From Roseibium aquae (lineage in GTDB: Bacteria > Pseudomonadota > Alphaproteobacteria > Rhizobiales > Stappiaceae), in the NCBI RefSeq assembly GCF_008711285.1, contig NZ_VXDC01000007.1:186001-250000 (forward strand): 64,000 nt of DNA, read 5' to 3'. Positions 63,307-64,000 of this stretch are shown in pieces (positions within the stretch are counted from its first letter, which is position 1; each line of letters starts with the position of its first letter). The translations under genes were made by a program, and so were the position numbers. The notes under the pieces are model-generated. The model saw only the letters and a list, made by a program, of their open reading frames with translations. It made no database searches and was not told the DNA's origin.

Positions 63307-64000
63307 TCACCAGCCGCCTGCATGGGTCTTGTAGAAGATGTGAAGGCCGACCTGTCCGCGCTTGACCATGGACCGGGCCCAACGCGGGCTGACATAAGTC
63401 GCGTGGTAGTGGGTCGACGCATCCACCATCTTGGAGAAGGATTTGCCGTCGGACACTTCGCGGGCGATCCGCTTGGCTTTTTCCCATGCGCCAAGGCTCA
63501 GGATCCGGTCGGGAATGCCGTCGCAGGCATATGAAAACTGGCAGCGGTTGCGCATATGCTGGTTCTGATAGACGACGCCGCAGATCGTGTTCGGGTAAGC
63601 CGGATTCTTGACCCGGTTCAGCACCACCTGGGCAACGGCGATCTGGCCTTCCTCGCTCTCGCCCCGTGCCTCGAAATAGATGGCTTCCGCCAGGCACTTC
63701 TGTTCCTTTTCGGTGCTGACGGACAATGGCAGCGGTTTTTGCGCCCACCAATGGGGGTTCACCGGGTCTTCCGGCGGCGGCGGGTCCTGTTCGTACTTGC
63801 TTGCGCCGAACAGGGCCCGGAACGGTTCTGTCGTGTCTTGCACCGTGTCTGGGGCGTAGGCGGACACCATGGAAAAGCTCACGGCCGCAGCATTCCGCGC
63901 CATCATTGTCTGCTGAAGATCAAGGGGGCCGTTTCCAGGAAAAGCCGGGTCGGAGGTGCCAGGGCTTCGGAGCCGGCCCTCATTTTCGAGTGGCGTCGGC
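63307..64000 (-). CDS. SleB-type cell wall hydrolase, C-terminal part (runs off right edge)
   Basis: The frame is open without a stop to the window edge and carries the hydrolase_2/SleB domain (about the last 130 residues): CLAEAIYFEARGESEEGQIAVAQVVLNRVKNPAYPNTICGVVYQN with the catalytic Glu, then CQFSYACDG and a C-terminal ATYVSPRWARSM. Such enzymes cleave spore or cell-wall peptidoglycan. No signal peptide is visible in the part shown, so the real start probably lies beyond 64000; the first ATG inside is at 63906. It is convergent with nadC. Confidence 0.88.
   Translation of the reverse strand, partial: PTPLENEGRLRSPGTSDPAFPGNGPLDLQQTMMARNAAAVSFSMVSAYAPDTVQDTTEPFRALFGASKYEQDPPPPEDPVNPHWWAQKPLPLSVSTEKEQKCLAEAIYFEARGESEEGQIAVAQVVLNRVKNPAYPNTICGVVYQNQHMRNRCQFSYACDGIPDRILSLGAWEKAKRIAREVSDGKSFSKMVDASTHYHATYVSPRWARSMVKRGQVGLHIFYKTHAGGW

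Overview
The window reads as chromosomal DNA of a high-GC alphaproteobacterium, most likely Hyphomicrobiales (Rhizobiales). The evidence is a CcrM-type GANTC methyltransferase, an APH-fold homoserine kinase, a split F0 b/b' pair, an Irr-type iron box before bacterioferritin, a glycine-decarboxylase operon behind a tandem glycine riboswitch, and gene orders such as mutY/DUF721/dsbA/smc, rnhB/radical SAM/glycosyltransferase/moaB and sppA/glyQ/glyS. I cannot name the genus. No rRNA, tRNA, CRISPR, prophage or insertion sequence was found. Nearly all genes are core metabolism and information processing; accessory material sits in small islets.

Layout. 1-2600 (minus): ispH-thrB-rnhA-lipid kinase, tightly overlapping. 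2700-9600 (plus): a lipoprotein, then riboswitch-gcvT-gcvH-osmC-[AT-rich islet]-gcvPA-small unknown gene-gcvPB. 9600-12900: a periplasmic binding protein (minus) and tyrS (plus) behind what looks like a complete leader-peptide attenuator, plus a VOC protein. 12900-19800: ccrM, amn, a secreted thiaminase I homologue with a Cys-rich tail, bacterioferritin with an Irr box, and a fasciclin protein. 20000-28250: a polytopic membrane protein behind a palindromic operator, a 2OG-Fe(II) oxygenase, mutY, DUF721, dsbA and smc. 28250-31130: promoter, atpI-atpB-atpE-atpF'-atpF, terminator. 31300-33600: an AT-richer pair of secreted proteins of unknown function. 33600-36950: rnhB, PA0069-type radical SAM protein, GT2 transferase and moaB. 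37200-43500: ceramidase-like protein, maeB, chorismate mutase, soluble sugar dehydrogenase and a DEAD-box helicase. 43900-48900: ETF-QO, uracil-DNA glycosylase, PilZ protein, S49 peptidase and a small membrane protein. 48900-56700: glyQ-lemA-DUF2207-(GGDEF/EAL, opposite strand)-glyS. 56700-64000: chrA, an MFS permease, nadA-nadB-nadC behind a NadQ-like palindrome, and a SleB-type cell-wall hydrolase running off the right edge.

The best candidate for an undescribed system is the region just before tyrS (about 10959-11114). A 22-codon ORF carries Tyr-Phe-Tyr-Tyr. It is followed by three mutually exclusive helices (1:2, 2:3, 3:4), the last being an intrinsic terminator 50 nt before the tyrS start. 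The geometry is that of trp-type attenuation, here apparently sensing tyrosyl-tRNA. Other items worth attention are the thiaminase I homologue with a possible lectin-like tail, the small gene translationally coupled between gcvPA and gcvPB, the islet inside the gcv operon, and the SH3b/unknown secreted pair after the ATP synthase operon.
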